From Rhineura floridana (Eukaryota > Chordata > Lepidosauria > Squamata > Rhineuridae): a stretch of DNA of 64,000 nt. A program made the position numbers and the translations under genes. Where the stretch lies: NCBI RefSeq assembly GCF_030035675.1, contig NC_084482.1, positions 220,805,943 to 220,869,942 on the forward strand. The letters are read 5' to 3'. Shown here piece after piece: positions 60,855 through 64,000 of the stretch (its first letter is position 1; each line of letters begins with the position of its first letter). Under the pieces are notes generated by a model. It made no database searches and was not told the origin of the DNA. It saw only the letters and a program-made list of their open reading frames with translations.

Positions 60855-61935
60855 CTGGAAGGGCAACAGATCATGGAAGAAGAAGAGGCAGTTTCTCCAA
60901 CATGTACCATTTGCTCAGCCAAAAACTTGAATAGCTTTCAAAGAAGATTGGACAAATCCATGGAGGATCAGGACATCAGTGGCTACGAGCCACAATGGCA
61001 ATGCATTGCCTCCACTGCCAGAGGCAGTATGCTGGGAATTGCAACAGAGCAGGACACTTGGCAGCTACACTTTGGTTCATATCGTACTAATAGCCTGACC
61101 AGTGGGGCACGCTGGGATTAATTAATTAATTTTATTGCATTTATATACAACCCCATAGCCGAAGCTCTCTGGGTGGTTTACCACAAAAACGATATAGAAA
61201 TCTAAAAATACATTTTAAAAAGCAATTTAAAAGCACATGCTAAAATGCCTGGGAGAAGAGGAAAGTCTTGACCTGGCGCCGATAAGTGTTGGCGCCAGGC
61301 TCACCTCATCACAGAAATCATTCCATAATTTGGGGGCCACCACTGAGAAGGCCCTCTCCCTTGTTGCCGGACTTCGAGTTTCCCTCGGAGTGGGCACCCA
61401 GAAGAGGGCCTTAGATGTTAAGCGGAGTGTACGAGTGGGTTCGTATCAGGAGAGGCGTTCCATCAGGTACTTTGGTACCAAGCCATGTGACTCTCTTGAA
61501 GCTGTCCCACTCCCTTTTTGTTTGCATTTCTTTAGTACAGTTACTTTTTATTTAGCTTTTGTGGGGGAGAGTATTTCTGGATTTTACACTGCTCAGACAC
61601 AATTGCAGGGCAGAGCTTGACTGTGTCTCGAAAAAGATCCCACCTCTCCAAGAGTGTATTTTAGGAGTTTTGCCAGAGTTCTGCCAGACACGTGTCACCG
61701 AATCACAAGTGGGGCGAGTGCTCATGTGTTCAGGTCCTGCTTGCAGGCTTCCCACAGGCATCTGGTCGGCCACTGCAAGAACCGGCTGCTGGAACAGACG
61801 GGCTATTGGCCTGATCCGGCAGGCTCTCCTTATGCAGCCTCAAAGGTAGTATTCTCCCAGAGCCCTCCCCGCTATGCTCAGAGAGATGCACCCCAGCTGT
61901 CCCCTCGGTCTCTCCCCCAATGATCCTCCCCTTAC

Positions 61936-62106
61936 CTGATTGGGCTGCCCGGCTGCTCTTTCCACTCTATCCCACAGAAGAGACAATCCGGACGGTGCCT
62001 CTGAGGCCATGGCGCTGCCTGAGAGGGAGGAGTAAACTAGGCCAGCTCTGGGACTCCCACAGCTTTCACCACGATGCATGTTTTGTAGGGAGCAGCTCTC
62101 AAGGGC
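61936..62106 (-). CDS. Gene 3, exon preceding KRAB-A (likely start-codon exon)
   Basis: This is the same exon as in genes 1 and 2, with no difference seen. The candidate upstream non-coding donor is at 62384. The gene's promoter should lie between here and the unit end beyond the window. Confidence 0.78.
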
Positions 62107-64000
62107 CTGCAGGGGAGAGACGGAGAATGGGAGGGATTTCATCCTTCATGCCAATTTGGGTTTCAGAGGTTTGAATGTTATAAGCAGCCTCAATCCAAAT
62201 CAATAAATGGCACGTCCCTTTCCTCTGTTGTTTTCCCCCACAATGCTTGATCTGCAAAAGGCCTTAAAGGCCCCAAATCTCTCTCAGAACATTCTCCAGT
62301 TTCTTCCAGACTTTTCTCCATGCTTGGGCACCTGTTGTGTCCTTTGCCACCCCCAGGAATTTCACCCATCTCGGACCCCTCACCTCTCATCTCTGCTTCT
62401 GCTTCCGCAAAGTCTTTAATTCCTGAGCCCCACAGAGTTTCTTCGTCACATTGTGAACCATTTCAGGCTTTATTATTGGGCCCTTTTCATCATGGATATA
62501 ATTAAAAATTTATTCTGCACAGATATTAATTCCATGTCATCTCCCTGACAGTTGGCAAAAAAATAGGTTTTGCACACATTGTCAAGAAATACTGGGGGTG
62601 AATTTGGTCAAATGACTCCATCTTGGAGCTTCCTGGGGATGCAAAACACCTCCAGTCTTTCCATCAGAAATATGGGGAGAGGAAAAGTGAGATGCATTCA
62701 GTCTGGTTCAGCTCACTGGGCAATGAAAAGAGTATGAAGAACAACTTGCAATACATCCATTTCAAGATCAGCAGGACACGTTATTTGGTACCATCCACTT
62801 GTATAATCTGAGTTAACCTTTAGACATTCCTGGACTACAACTCCCATCATCCCTGGCGTTTTGCCATGTTGTCCAGGGCTGATGGGAGTTGGTCCAACCA
62901 TACCTGGAGGGCACCAAGTTACAGAACACTACTCCAAGTTGGAGAGGTGATGCACAAGGTGGAAAGCTTAACAGCAAACTCACCACACAGGGTTGAGCAA
63001 CTGGGGTAATAAGTTGATTTGCTTATTATAGGTTTATCCAAACATTTCAATATATTTTTATATTTCTGTGCAGGCTTTCCTCTAATGAGCTCACAGTGGG
63101 AAACATAATTTGTCCCCCTCCTTTTGTCTTCACATCAACACTGTCACTGGTACCAGGACACCACCTGAATTTCACTCCTGAGCAGGGATTTGAACCTGGG
63201 TCTCTGTGGACATAGTTCAGCATTAAACTGTGATTCCAATACAATAGTCACACACACTTCCACAGATGTGGAAGGTCCCACACAGAGTGGATGTCTGAAA
63301 TCTAGAGTGGCACATAAAAGTTTATCCTCACAACAATCCAGTGAGGTGGGCTGGGCTGAAAAAAAGTAGACCCAGAGACCTGCATAGATCTGGGGGGGGA
63401 GATCTTAGACCCCTTACTTCTTTGGGAGCAGGCTCTCAGCAGAGTCCCCATGTCTCCAGCAACTTGTGAGCCAATCAGCAAGAAAGGAGAGTGTATTAGC
63501 CACTGAGAAGAGTCTTCTAACATGCTTCCTTGTTCTTTCCTGATAATTAGAGTGAATCAGAGTGAAAGGAGGTGAAGTCAGCCACTGAGACTCTTCTCAG
63601 GAGGCAACACTTTGCCCTTCCATGCTTTTTGGCTCCTAGCTGTGGGAGAAGGCATTAACATGCATCTCATTCTCAACCCAGCAGGAACAGGATGGGAGGG
63701 GGCATGGCTATCATGAAAGGACCCTGCACTTCTGAATTTGCCACTACACTACTGTAGAGATGTGAAGGCCCATAACAAAAGTGGAAAATTTGGGAGGGAA
63801 AGCAGTTTTTTTCTCTCCCCCCCCAGTGCTCTGACCCCGCTCCTTAGAGAGCTCTGTATTGCTGTCCTGGGCTCCCACTGGGAGGAAGGGCAGGATATAA
63901 ATCTAATAATTAATTAATTGCACTGAAGAAATGTCTGACTTGTTCCTGGCTACAAGAGACTCTACTATACAAATGTCAGTGACACATCCATAGCTCTACC

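Noticed and set aside
59889-64000. A fourth 18-kb unit at the right end
   Set aside because: The KRAB and start-codon exons here are the 5' part of gene 3, whose finger exon is at 48935-51207. Units are better bounded at about 29428 and 47430.

Overview
The window reads as genomic DNA of a squamate reptile, most likely a lizard. The evidence is its mix of repeats: a BovB LINE, many CR1 and L2 LINE pieces, an L1-type ORF1-only element, a Vingi-like LINE, Sauria SINEs, a tRNA-headed SINE, hAT-type MITEs and a copia-type LTR element, all around KRAB zinc-finger genes with large C2H2 exons. No database search was possible, so repeat family names come from recognition of sequence and protein motifs.

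The main content is a tandem array of KRAB C2H2 zinc-finger genes, all on the minus strand. Three near-identical units of about 18.0 kb lie head to tail (about 11456-29428, 29429-47429 and 47430 to beyond the window end). Each holds one complete-looking gene: a 171-bp exon with the likely start codon, a 127-bp KRAB-A exon, an intron of about 9.5 kb, and a single exon with 26 C2H2 fingers. All splice phases agree and predict a protein of about 823 residues, probably a nuclear sequence-specific DNA-binding repressor. The large intron holds a Vingi-like LINE and an L2 LINE (both antisense to the gene), a short hAT MITE and an ORF1-only L1-type element (sense to the gene).

The left 11.4 kb is different. 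It starts with a BovB fragment and then carries the two 5' exons of an older, more diverged paralogue whose finger exon lies left of the window. This paralogue was separately hit by a CR1 LINE (about 4106-5083) and a young copia-type LTR element (5586-9029), both absent from the 18-kb units.

The most interesting signal is in the finger exons. Fingers 1-12 are identical in all three genes. From finger 13 on, gene 1 differs strongly from genes 2 and 3, while all three still have exactly 26 fingers. DNA right of the finger-13 region is almost identical between units. DNA left of it, between gene 1 and gene 2, differs at roughly one base in a hundred. This places the end of the recent duplication inside the finger array and implies unequal recombination between zinc-finger exons. 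Genes 2 and 3 also carry an internal five-finger (420-bp) duplication. Decayed fingers follow the stop codon in every copy.
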